DNA of 64,000 nt from Anseranas semipalmata (lineage: Eukaryota; Chordata; Aves; Anseriformes; Anseranatidae), in the NCBI GenBank assembly GCA_013399115.1, contig VXAA01005620.1:1-64000 (forward strand). The letters run 5' to 3'. Every line of letters starts with the position of its first letter. The first letter of the stretch is position 1. The position numbers were made by a program, and so were the translations under genes. Positions 24,675 to 37,249 of the stretch are shown here, piece after piece. The notes under the pieces are model-generated. The model searched no databases. It was given only the letters and a program-made list of their open reading frames with translations, and was not told the origin of the DNA.

Positions 24675-24690
24675 TTTTTTTTTTTTTTTT
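24675..24690. repeat. Poly-T tract (16 nt)
   Basis: Uninterrupted T run in intergenic DNA. Confidence 0.85.
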
Positions 24691-27600
24691 GCTAGCATAG
24701 GTGAAGCATTCTGATTGCAAAGACAGTGCAACAATAACTCTTGGGTAGATTTTCTGCTTTAGCCCAGCTTCAAAGACCTGAGAGCTATGAAAGTGGCTTT
24801 ATATTGTGGGGCTTGGGGTTGCCATTGTCGCTGCATCAGCTTGTAATTCTAGTTTGCCAAGTACAAATAAATAAAGCGTAGTAGTGGCTATAGTCTGCTG
24901 AGTGCCTGGTGCCACGTGGTAAGAATTTTGTGTTATCACTTGTACAAAGAGTTGTATCAAAATTACCAATTCTTGTGACTTTTGGAAGAATCATTAAAAA
25001 AGCCAATAATTAGATGCACATAAGAGGTTAATTGTTCAGACTGCTCTTTTAAATAGAATGTCCTGAGATATTCTTGGTGCTTATCAATAGAACACTTGGA
25101 TTACCTGTCTTGTGTTGCACTGAAACTGTGGACTGGCTGTAGCTGATTATATTGCCCATTATCACAGTCACTGAGCATCTCTGAATCCCCAGTAACATAA
25201 CGAGGAACTGAATTTGGGTTTGGATTGTTAAGGGACATTGGATTGTTGCAGATGTCCCTCAATTCTACCAGAGGATCACAAGCAGGAATATTAGGTCAGA
25301 TTTTCTGAATCTGTTGCTTCTCTCTGAACCACTGGACCATCTACGGGTATGGAAAGAACATTTATCTCAATGGCAGTCAATAGTAATATTCCCAGGAGCT
25401 ACACATCCACATAAAACACTTGAAAATATTAATGGTAGGCAAGAGATTTTTGTGCCAGCATACAGGGACCATATGAAACTTCTTTCCTGAGGAATCAGAA
25501 ATACTGCTTCAGTATGGTGAGTTACGGATCAACTACCCTTGTACATAAACGTCTATGGGTTTGCCCTGCGTTCTCTGCACTTCCTGTGTCATTACAATAT
25601 GCGGGGTTTGCTGGGGTGTGGGGGATCCCCACACACCTGCTTATGTCCCTGTGCTGATTTTGGAGAATGAGGACGACACACATGATCTAAAACAGAATTC
25701 TTATGCTGCCAAGATTGCTTTAGTGTTACATTGGGCAGCTCTGTGATACAAAGCACATGCAAGGGGTTGAGGCATAAGTCTTTTTCAGTATGTAAATTAC
25801 CCATTTGCAGCAGTGTAAGGCTGGCAGCAGCATACTCCGCTTCGCATGTTTATTGCAGCTAGCTCACATATTGTGGTGTCAATATTTTAACACAGAGCAT
25901 TTTACATAGCAAAAAGAAAAAAAAGAAAGATGCTCCAGTGGATAGTGTATGTATTTCAGTTCCCCTTGTTGAGCTTTATCGGAGCTGACACTACTGGAAT
26001 AAAGTAGATTGACAAAGGCTGGGCAGAGCACTTTTATCATTTGCAAGTATTGGCATAAAGTAAAATAATGATTTGAATTTCTGTTTTCTGTCTTTTGTGG
26101 CTTACATTGTCAGTTATGGTGATGTTTTTGACAAGGGAGTGCTGCTGGGTTAGTGATTTCTTCCAGAGCTTCAGAAATAGTTAAGTTATCTGTTATTATC
26201 GTCATATCAAGACTGACAGTTGATGGTCAGTGCTTATATATTGTCTTTGTAAATTACAAAATGAAGTTAGGAGCGGCAAATGCATCTCTCCACTTTTATA
26301 AGGTTAATTCCATGGAATTGTTTACATGTGCATATATTCACACATGGCAAAATTCTTGGTATTTGTTAAGATGTGCAAAATAACTTCAGAAGATAGATGC
26401 AGTAATAGAGCAGGGAAGATAAAAATGCTGACTATGCTGAGCATGTCTCTTGAGAATTTGTACAGTTTTGGAAATACTTATGTCTCTGCAAAATCCCGAC
26501 TGAAGGTATTAGAACAATGCTGTTATTAAAACAAATGTCTGCTTTTAGCTGGTTTTGTTATGTGTTACAGTGCAGTGACTAACACTACTGTAGTTTTATA
26601 ACCCGGTGAAATACATAGGTAACATTTAGCTATACCTCAGGTTTCCCTAGGTCCTTATAATTAGAAAGTTCTATCATTGAGGGTTGCAATATGAGTACAG
26701 TTTAATTCATGTACCATGATTTAAAAAGAGAGAGAAAGGCGAAGTTCAAATATTGAAATCATATAATTAACTCTTAACTCATATGACTAAATGATAGTTA
26801 AGTATCAAGCCATACAACTGCATTATGCTGTATTTGCAATGTAGATACATGGAATTACAAAATATGAGCTGTGTGACTGTGGTGTTGGCAAAAGAAAACA
26901 ATAATTACTGCTAAATCATTTTGATAATATGGTTGAGATTTCAGGAACTGTGTAATACTGGACCAAAACTTAGTTTTATGCCATCAGCTACTTCCAAATA
27001 AAAGGTAGGCTGACTTCTTATTCACTGCATGTGAGAATTGGGTAAACCTTGTGTAAATATTCCTAGCTGGGAAAACATTGCTGCTGTTACGACTCAAAAG
27101 ATTGATTCAGGAGCAATCCTTCCTAGTCTTCCTTCTTCAGTGAAAGCAAGCACGTGTCTGAATTACTTTGTATTTATAGCTAGGAGATGTGTGTAGCAAT
27201 TATCATGTATATTATAGAAGTGCCCACAGGGTACAGCTTCATTTAGGGCTGCATTCTGTTATGCAGTGAGAGAGAGTCCAAGCCTTAAATGTTTTACAGT
27301 TTAAAAAGACTGGGCAGACAGTGGTGAGCTGGATCATAAAATGCCAAGTGCTTCCCATAAGTGCTGGGCACGTTTGGTTTCCACCTGGAAACCAATAGGA
27401 GTTAAGGTTGCTTAGGACCTCTCAGTACCAGTCAGTCTGCTCCATCAAGCCTATAAGACTCATTAAAAAAGAAAATATCAGCTAAAAAAAAATTAAAAAA
27501 TAATCAAATTTTCCCCTCTGCTTGTTTCATAGCATTTGCAGAGGGGAAAAAAAGCCTTAAAAGAAATAATAGGCATTTGGAAATTGTGGTAGTAGGAAAT

Positions 27601-27878
27601 AAAACAGAATTCCTTTCTTTGGCTATGCTTTGTTAGGATGTTTCAGGAAGGTGTTGTTCACCAAATTCAAACTCTACATTTCCACTAGATCAGTGTTACT
27701 GACAAGCCCTGCTCTGAGCAGAGTTGTCAGCAAGAACTTAAGCTGGGAGAAATTTATAAAACCTGAAGAACAGCAGCTTTCGAAGTGCTGAATGTCCTTT
27801 CAAGTGTATGTCAGTCTAGAAAGATGATGAAAGAGCAAATCTGGTGAGGGAAAGAGAGGCAAAAGTTGCGGCAGGGGG

Positions 27879-28105
27879 GGGTTAGGGTAGATATTAGGAA
27901 AAATTTCTTTACTGAAAGGGTTGTTAGACATTGGAACAGGCTGCCCAGGGAAGGGGTTGAGTCACCATCCCTGGATGTATTTAAAAGACATTTGGATGTA
28001 GAGCTTAGCGACATGGTCTAGTGGAGGGCTTGTTAGTGTTAGGTCATAGGTTGGACTAGGTGATCTTGAAGGTCTCTTCCAACCTAGAGGATTCTGTGAT
28101 ATTCA
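27879..28105 (+). mobile_element. CR1 LINE 3' fragment
   Basis: Contains gatattaggaaaaatttctt, aacaggctgcccagggaag, gagtcaccatccctggatgt and the 3' end ggactaggtgatcttgaagg followed by tcttccaacctagaggattc. It keeps the normal CR1 3' region and so serves as an in-window reference for the deleted copies at 40361 and 55070. Confidence 0.93.
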
Positions 28106-28198
28106 AGACGTAATGAAAAAGTTATGGAAAAATCTTTGGTATCAAAGACTGGCAATTAGTGCCACAGATACAATGTATTTATTCCTTCTTACCCCCAG

Positions 28199-28408
28199 AC
28201 TGTGTGTAGGACTATATGTAAGATTAACCAATGTCTGCATGCTCCAGAGCTCTGGTCTGGGTTCAAGAAGAGTAGTGTAGCTCCGCGGCACAGCTGTACA
28301 TAGCCCAGCATCCAGCACGGATCATTATAGCGCACTGGTGCAGCAGCAACCCATGCGCAAGCCGTGTAAGTCAGCATAAAGATACAGCAGTCAACAGCAT
28401 TATGTCAG
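28199..28408 (+). other. Candidate non-coding exon (splice-site pair only)
   Basis: A strong acceptor (attccttcttacccccag) ends at 28198 and a consensus donor (cag|gtaagt) begins at 28409, with 210 bp between. All three frames on this strand contain stops, so if transcribed it would be lncRNA. There is no transcript evidence, and splice-like pairs also occur by chance. Confidence 0.25.
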
Positions 28409-31400
28409 GTAAGTGGCCTGGGAAGCTGGCCTTATTTCTCCTATAATAAATACCATCTCTGCTGGGGTTATTTTTATTGTCATTAGTAAAGTCAGCATTA
28501 CAGCTTCTGGCAGCTGTTGTGGGAGGCAAAAAGAAGGCCATCCATATGGCTCTGTGCATTGTACCCGAAGCATCTTGTGTTTGGGAAGATTCTTACAAAT
28601 GTCAATGGTGGGTCATTTAAGGTCTGGTTTTATTTCTGTAAAGTCAATGGGGATTTTGTTATTTATTAGTGGGAGCAGAAACAAAACCTTAATCCCTGTC
28701 AATTCTGTTTGTATTACATTATACAGAGTGACACAGATGTGCATAGTACACCATGAAAAAAACAGGATCTTATGCTGCCATCACCTGTTCTCCAGCAACA
28801 GTGGGACTGGCAGCAGAAGGAACCTGCAGACAGGCAGCTCTGGGCCACTTGTTCATTTTTTCCCATCCCCTGTGAGAGAAAATAAATGTTGGAGAAGTAG
28901 ATGTGAGTCACTAAACTTATGTATGCCACCCATAGTCTCACTGGTGGTGAGCTCTCAAGATGCTGACAGTATCAGTTGGTTGGACACAACGTTAGCTACT
29001 GTAAGTGTCGCAAGATCTGGAACAGGACGATAGGCATTTGTAAACACAGTGAAAGGGTGGGCATTTAAACAGGGACTGGGGCAGGGGAGGCCAAGCAGAA
29101 AAACAAGTAAGCAACAAACAGGATATCAGAAAAAGAATGGGATCACAAAGCACGAAGAAGGAACACTGGGTGGGAAAACAGATCCCCCAAAATGGGTCCT
29201 GTTTATTCCAGCTGAGTCACTTTGACCCAAATGCTTTGCCTTATCAGCATCCCCTCCCTGCTGTGTGTTGGCTCCAGTGAAGGCTGAGCAGTACAGCAAG
29301 GATGCAGCCAAGTGCTCCTGGTTGGGGACCTCGGCTTTCCTACAGCTTTTGTAGTTTATTGTTGGTACCTCAGTGGCTGATTACATCAGCTTAGGCGGCA
29401 GTGATCAGAGGAGATGCTGAAGTCTGCTGCTCAGAAAGTAAAACCATTGCTGAGGCGGACAGTAGCAAAGAAATTTGGAAATCCTGATGCAGAAATGCCT
29501 AAGCCTGTGTGTGCCTCTACTTGCATAACCCCCGCTTCGTGCCGAGTGCTAGGCCTGGCATGTCCTGCTGCTGCACGGCTGGGTTTGGCCACTGCGTGAA
29601 GCATCTTTTCATTCCTCACATCATGTCTCGTTGTTCTGGAATGCCAGGGTTGTCCCTCTGCAGTGTTGGCCTGAGCATGTCAAGGCGGCCGCTCCTCGCT
29701 TGTGAAGTGGGCTGCTCTCAACCTAGGCTGCTCCAGCCTGGCAGGCGCTGCTAAAATTGCTTTCTGAGTGTGAGCTGCTTGCACATGGTTAGAGCGGGAC
29801 TCACGTCTGGCCAATTTCTTGGTTGTGCTGTCAGGAATGCAAGGACACTCAGAGCATCATGTATGGAGGATGCGTGCGTCGTTGGGTGTGGGAATTTTGT
29901 GATGGATGGAGCCAGTCCCATGAGCTCAGAATTCACCTCCTTCTCTGTCTCCTCGTGACAGCCGGAGGTACCAACTGATTTTAACAGATAAGTTTGTTAA
30001 CAGATTTCTCCACAAGTGGCAATATTATTTATCATATTATAAATTTATTTCACATGATGAGTTTATTTTGTAATAAACCAAGTGTTAACCGAGTCTTGCT
30101 ACGTTGCTTGCTAATACTTTCTCAAAGCCTTGGAAAGTAAAGCAAGGACAAACTGCTTTTCAGCTTTGTTCCTGTTGCCCATACTTGTAGCACGGTATAA
30201 GTACCACTCACACACTCCTGTGGCTGGCAGACCTGGCTGTTCAAGCATTCATGAGCAGCAAGAACATTATCTCCATAAACGGAATACATGCAGACACGGG
30301 CTCATGTACACAAACAAACAGCAATCCATTCCCTCTTGCGTATGCACTTCAGTTGTCAGCCTCTTACTTCTCGAGGCACATGTGGATATAGGAAAGCCTG
30401 GTACTAGTGCAGGCTCTAAACAAACTGCTGAATGAATGGAAAGCCACTAACACACAACTATTTGTTTTATTAAGCTTCTGGAGAACTGGATGTGTCTCTG
30501 GGTAAGTCAGTGGTTTTCCTATATCTCTACTCTCAATGGATCAAAATTACCGTGTCAATAATGACATTATCATCATCATTATTTTTATGTGCCAGAAAGT
30601 CTATGAGAAGCCTCTTACAGAAAGGTTTTAGTCTCAGAACATGCAGTCACTGTGCCACTAAAGCTGAGTTATGATCTTAGCAATACATAAGTATCACTCA
30701 CCCCAGGATTCCGAGTGAAAACAGACCCATACGCCCCCTCCTGCCTTCTCCACTGTCGTGTCCAGCCTGCGTCACTGATTTTGCCTCTTTCTGTTCCTCT
30801 TCCCTCTTTCCATGCATTGGCAGCTTCTCCCACTCCTTTGTAAAGGCTGAACTTGTCATTTGCAAAATTCATCCCCGTGTCTCGCACCAGGGAGTGATTT
30901 TGTAAATGCCTCAACACATCATCTCTGCCCATGGCTGCTGTCTGCGTGCTGCAGTGCTCGCTGCGAGGGTCGTCCAGGCTGACTCTAAGAGGAGAACCTG
31001 GGGATGTAGCACTAGAGGAGAGCACCCAGGGCACTGACTCCTCTGCTGCCACCTATGCCTGGGATTAAAGCTGTGTGGGAGGTGGAAGGTTTTATGACAG
31101 GCTTTAGCATTTTGAAATACTACCTTTCTCTGTTGGAGGAGAGGAGTAGTTCTCCATGAGGAAAATGGTTTACGAATGCCTGGGGTCACCTGAAACATTT
31201 CTATTTCAAGTACTTAGAAATGAGATTTCTTTACAGTGTAGTTTTATAAACTGAAATGACAATCTGAAAACTAAGTCCTGTGACTCTGTCCAGATCTGGG
31301 AAACCTTTCAGTGCTGACAGAAAACAGAATATTCCAGCTGACGCTGACTCTCTTCATGTCTTGCTGATCAGCTTTTCTTGCAAAGCATTGTGAGAAACAT

Positions 31401-32029
31401 TTAGGTTTCTCACAAGAATCGATATTGGTCAGAAGTGTGTGTATGCTTGGGCCAGCATGAAGCTTGCCGTGAGCTGTCTGATCTGGGTGCTGCTCCCATT
31501 TGCTCTCCAAGAGAGGAACGGCACGCTCTGACCACAGCTGAGTATTCGCTGCAGAGGTAGTGGAGGAACAGCTATTCCTGGCTAGGGAGATGTGGTCCCT
31601 GTCAGCTTAGGACATTTTAACTTAATTGTGACAAGTGCTTCTTAGTGCCAGTGCTGGGTTGCTATGCCCAGGATGTGTTTCTGGGAATGCATCTACTACG
31701 TGGGCTTCTATTTTTTATCTTAAGTCCAGTTATTCAAAAAGGCCTAAAAGGGTCTCCACAAAGGCAAGAGAAGTGCTGTGTGTGTCTCCTGGCATCCTGC
31801 AAAGAGGCACTTCTTCCATCTTTCTCTTTTTCTTTTAAATGAGAGTGAAAAAAGGTTCATGTCTTGTCAGGGTACTGAAAAGATAAATTTTTCTATATCT
31901 GAAACATCACATACATTCATAGGACAGGCTACTGGTAATAAATACCGCAAAGCTGTGCTGAGCTCCTTACTCCAAGAACTTCAGGTGGAAACCTGGTGAA
32001 AGCATTTCCAAGCTTTGGTTGGAGCATGT

Positions 32030-32064
32030 TGTGTTGTTTTGTTTTGCTTTGCTTTGCTTTGTTT
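32030..32064. repeat. (TTTTG/CTTTG)n simple repeat
   Basis: Runs of gttttg and gctttg units, about 35 bp. Confidence 0.75.
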
Positions 32065-33393
32065 ATTCACCAGAGACATAGTCTTTCTTTCCCAGGGAAA
32101 GGTATGATATTTCCAAACCTGTTGGCAGGAAAAGCCAGCACTGTTCAGTTGGATGTTTGACCACAGAGGTATTTTCATGCTCCAACCTTCCTGAACACAA
32201 CTGTTACCTCTCCCATGTGTTCGGAACAACTGTGGGTGCCACAGGCATGGTCCTGCCCTCACCAGCCTTTCTTTACAGCACCACACTGACAGAAAGGGTC
32301 CCCTTTGTGCCTAAAATCCGGGTGGAATGTATATGTCCATCTCATCAAATGAAGTTAAAGAAACTCCTTTACATAGAATACGTTAAAGATCATAATGTGC
32401 CGTTAGATCACGCCTTTGGTTATTTACTGCTTTATTTGTTCAGAGAAGGTATTCCCCTAACACTGGGGATCTATTTGACTGGCTCTGTACTGCAGTGGAG
32501 GGACTGAACCCCCAGGCATTCAAGCCTTGACCAGGGGAAGCAGAAATAAAAAACAGTTGCCAGTACTTCCACCAGTTAAGGCACAAGAATTATTGAGTAT
32601 TTTCTCCGATATCACAGCAATCTTCCCCTCTGCCAGAACATATCTGAGAACAATCATTCCTTGGACTGTGTACATCGACCCACTGACATTGTTTCAAAGA
32701 TCAACTCACCTCTTACATGTGCAAAACAAAGCAGATTTTGATCTACTTTCATTATGTTTTGTGAGTGTGCATGTGACATAATTTAAATAAGCTTATCCTA
32801 CTCAGAAAGAAAAAAAAAAGGACATTACTACCACAGTTTAGGTAAACCAAGCAATTATTCTGTTACTAAGTGTAATTAATGCCTAATGACTTGCTTTGAT
32901 TAATAGGACAACCAGCATCTGCTCCTAGTAATAGGGATTAGTAACCCAAGCCGTCTCATATATTAGAAGGTAGGGCGTTCTTTCGTATTAAAACCTATTT
33001 TTCCACATTCATCTCAAAGCAGAAAAAACAGCCCTGTGCTATGTTCAAAAAACAGAATAAAGGGGAGGCAATATATTTCTGAAGGAATATGGAGAAGGCT
33101 TTAGAATGTCTTCAAGAATTCATATCTTTTAGTGAGTAAAATCCATCCTTTAAGAAAGAAATTACTTTGATCTAATTGTCTGACAGTTTTCATAGACAAA
33201 TGACCAAACCATTTAAGATTCTGCATCTTCTAGCAGTAGAGGCATCTGGAACAGAAAGTTGAACTAAATAAGAATCTGCATTTGATATTTCTGTGTTGCT
33301 GATTACTGCTAAACATTCCCTCAGTTTAGGAAACAAAAGCATGGCATTTTAGAAATAGTAGTTATTTTTCTCAGTCTCCTGATTAGTTTCTCC

Positions 33394-33409
33394 TTTTTTT
33401 TTTTTTTTT
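33394..33409. repeat. Poly-T tract (16 nt)
   Basis: Uninterrupted T run in intergenic DNA. Confidence 0.85.
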
Positions 33410-36400
33410 CTCTATGGATAAAGAGTTACAACATACAATGAAGCTACAAGGCTAATCACGCTTCATCATCTTCTATTGATCCTAAAGCTAGAGATGGAGT
33501 GCAGTTAGATGCAAACACTAATCCAATTGTATAACAGACATCCCCATATGGTTAGTCACTGGCTTTGCCTTAAGCCAATCAATAATCACTTTGATGAAGA
33601 AAAATAAATTTGGATTTTTTTAGTTGAAAGGTCATTTGGCCTCTGAATGCTGCAACTACCAAATGATAGCCAGGTGTTACGGACTTCTCAGTCACTTCAG
33701 TGTTCACTCAAAACCAGTTCTTGCAATGGATGGTAGATAACTTAGGAAATGATTCTCATTACTGGGATTACTGCAGAGCCAAGAACAGAATTAGCGTGAG
33801 CCACACACCTTGCTTCTAAAAGCCTTTAAAAGAGACTAAACACCTCATAAAATGAGCTGGGCTTTCATTGCAATATAAACAGAAACTATCCGTGAGGGAA
33901 CTATGTCAGTATAAGCCATTGAACATACGTGGTTTGTGGTGGGGGCTCACCTGGAGGCTTTTACTGTCCCATCTGTGAACATTGCAAGAATGGAGAGTGA
34001 ATCCATAGCAGGCACCTGATAAGCTCTCGGTTTAGTCTGCTGATGGACGCTTTCACAGAAACGTTCATCTGCTGTGATACACGCAGTGCTGAATATAGTG
34101 AAAAGAGACATAAATACCAACATTTCAAGTGGCTCTACTTTAGCCTCTCTCTGAGTTTGGCTGAGGACTGACTCCTGTGTTTGGTCACAGACGGTGCATA
34201 TGTCCCCTGTACCAGGTCCTCTGTGCCCAGAAAGACTATTTCGAGTTCTCTTGCACAGGGATTTGTGCTGCAATTGCAGAGGGATTCCAGCAGGTCAGGA
34301 CTGATGATGAGGGATGATGACTGATGATTGAATATTCACTCTATGCTCAGCTTAATCCACTGAATAATTCTCTAGTAAAAAGCACTCAATATTCACAATG
34401 AATTGCCTTTGACCAGATGGGAGGTGAAACAAAAACATTGCGATAAACTTCAGAAATAATGCCAAATACCTGAACATACAAAGGAAATAAGATCTACTCT
34501 AAGATGCCCAACCGACCATGTATTAAATAAATATATTTTATACTGAAAATTATATCTTCTCTTGGCTTTATTTCCTCTTGGTTTGTATATTTACTCAGGT
34601 GGACTGTCCTATTTCATAAAGAGGCATCAGTTACATGCCTAGGTCTTCCAATTATCTTCATAGCTTTTTCTTTTTTCCTCCTACCTAATGTGGCTTTACC
34701 AAGCCTTTCAGATGTGCATTTCCTCCTGTTGCTTGTCATGGTGCCAAGATTCTACGTTTTATTTCTCCTTCTGGAATCAAAGCTCCCTTGTCATCTTCTT
34801 TTGTCCTTATGGAGACCCAGAGACATAGTTACTGAAGCAGGACATTTACTCTCATACCATCCACTGCAACCAGGTTCTGTCTTCATGGTCTGTCTGTAAT
34901 ATTTTAAAATGAATGGGTGAGTGACCAGGTCTTCTTTGCCGCTTTGAAAGTACCAGCATGAAGTGTTATTCCTTATAAAGTACACTGTGGACATACCTAG
35001 GGACCTCCAGCAGGGTGAAGCAGGAGCTGTGCAGGTACAGTCCCTGCACTGAGGAGTGGAGCCAGGTCTGCTCAGCCATTAGACTACTTCACATGGGGTT
35101 GCATTATAATATACGGTCAGCTCTGAACTAGATGGTGTGAAGATGCTCGAGCAGCCTCAGAAAGAGCAGAGCAGCATTTTTGTGACTCTGCACTACACCC
35201 TCTTCATCTATATTGCTTGCACAATGCACATGCACAGGAGTGATTTATCTGCAAGCTGGATAGTCTGCCAGGGAATAATGGCAAGGAAACAAAGAATTCG
35301 CAGAGTATGTGACAACACATCACATTTAGAGGTTCTTTCCCCCAGCAGGTCTTTAAAGTAGGGAATCTAAGCACTAGCAGGTACCAAGCACTCAAGACAC
35401 CAGAATTTATTGGTGAAAGTTATTTACAAGCCAGTATGCATACTGCATGCAAAGCAGGACCTCAGCAAAAATAACCTGCCTAAAAGATGCTCAAAATCCA
35501 GCTCCTGGACAAAGACTTTCTCGGTATATGTTCTCTAGCTGGAGGATGAGGACTGTTTTGGCATGTGTTCTCTGGTAGGCCCCTGCATTCCTCCTTGCGC
35601 TGGTGGTGCATCTTTTTACCTTTGCTTGTAATTAGAGCTGCTTTTTGATTGGTCTTGACAGCAGTTTGAAGTGGTCTTTTTGTTCAGAAATGTCACCAGG
35701 AAGTATATTAATGGAGAGATGCCAAAGGTATTAAGAGCTACAGAGTCCCAAGTTACAATGGAGATATATTCTTGTGTATATTCCAGTGCAATCTTTGCAA
35801 TATAAAAGCAGAGACAAAACATCTCCTGTGTTTCTTTCCTCCCTTGAATTCCATCTTTCACCACCCTATTCCCTTTGCAGATTGGTGAGCGGCAGTTGCT
35901 AAATATATGCATAATAGTGAAAACCACTACATAATACACTGCATTGAAAAAGAGTCGTGCCAGGCTTCTAGGTCAAGGGAAGGAATATCTCTTTCTTTCC
36001 TAGTCAGCTTATCTTCCCATTTGTCTCCTTTCTCTTTATGAAAGAGCTGATGGGGAAGGTCTCCAGTTGAAGGAGCTATTCAGAAACAGACCTGACATTT
36101 TGAATCAAAATTCAGACTGCCTCCAAACATCCTGTCCCCAGTGCTATTAAACAATAATCAAAGTATAATGAAATTCATATTTACTCTGAAAACAAAATAC
36201 ATACAGGCATTTGGTTTAAGAAAATCCAAATAATTGCCTCATAAAAGATATACTTGACAAATGGGTGCAAAATGGATAATTTAGGTAGACTGTGAAAAAA
36301 AAAGTAATGCCTGAATCTCTGGGATGAAGAGACAAGAGCAAACAGTAGGCAGAAGCACAGATGTTTGCACTCTTATTCTTTAGAAGAATGAATAGGTAGA

Positions 36401-37169
36401 TGGGGACAAAGGCTTGAAAAGGGTCCCCCATTTCACCAAAGCACAACCCTGGCATCACAAGCAGTTTGGTGATGGATGTGAGGCTCAGATTCACAGCACA
36501 GCACACACCAGTCCTCACATGCCATCATTTCTGGCCTTTGTGTTGCACAGCAGTCTCTGACATCGATAGCAAATTTAACACCTTCAGTGCGCTGAATTAA
36601 CACTTTCAGTTTCGGTGAAAACTCGGATGACACTGGGGAGATTTTACCCCAAACTATGGGTAAAAGCAAAAAATTATAGCCCTAAACCAAGGGCACGTGT
36701 CCATCTGATCTATGGCACAAATTCCTTCTTGACCCCAAGTCTGTCATCAATTTAACATTAACTGTGTGATAAATCACCCACTACTTGAGAGGTTTCTCAG
36801 GACCAGCAGAAGCACCAACATAACCCACATGAAAATCTATCCACATGAGGATGCTTTAGAAGAGGCTGGAGAAAAGCAACTCAACCCCCAGATTTGGCGG
36901 TAAGGGTGGAAAAAAAATCCTTTCGGACTCTTACAAATGGTCAGAATTAGCTCCAAAGAACATTCAAAACAGAGAAGCACTTTGGTATTTGGACCTAGAC
37001 ACCGACTCTGAAATGCTGAGGACCCAACATAAGAAGTGTGTCCTGGCCAGGACCCCACTGCAATGCGAATTGTCACCTGAGCTGTAAAGCGACCCTGTTG
37101 CAGGCAGGCAGGTAGGGATTACTGGCTTGTGTTCAGGATCCCAGGCAACTGTATCAGGATGTGGTGTTT

Positions 37170-37249
37170 CTTGGTAGGTCAGGCTGATGGTTGGACTTGA
37201 TGACCTTGAAGGTCTTTTCCAACCTAGATGATTCTATGATTCTATGATT
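37170..37249 (+). mobile_element. CR1 LINE 3' end fragment (80 bp)
   Basis: Only the extreme 3' end is present: ttggacttgatgaccttgaa, then ggtcttttccaacctagatg, ending in two copies of the attctatg terminal repeat. Confidence 0.88.

Larger units (their letters stand above)
22516..27878. other. Intergenic, no gene recognised
   Basis: Unique AT-rich sequence with an A18 run at 22908-22925 and a T16 run at 24675-24690. I see no coding exon, CR1 or LTR here. Confidence 0.6.
28106..37169. other. Intergenic; possible lncRNA exon and homeodomain-site blocks, no coding gene
   Basis: This holds a candidate splice-site pair around 28199-28408, a locally CpG-richer stretch near 29420-29760 with a NotI site, a TTTTG repeat near 32030-32064, a T16 run at 33394-33409 and homeodomain-like motif clusters at 32860-33000 and 33440-33620. 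No protein-coding exon could be supported. Confidence 0.55.

Noticed and set aside
28413..29033. Longest open frame in the window (206 codons, GTG start).
   Set aside because: The first ATG is about 60 codons in, there is no domain or codon bias, and a frame this long is only mildly unusual among six frames of 64 kb.
29420..29760. Possible CpG island with a NotI site.
   Set aside because: CpGs are only modestly enriched and no transcription start or exon is visible beside it.
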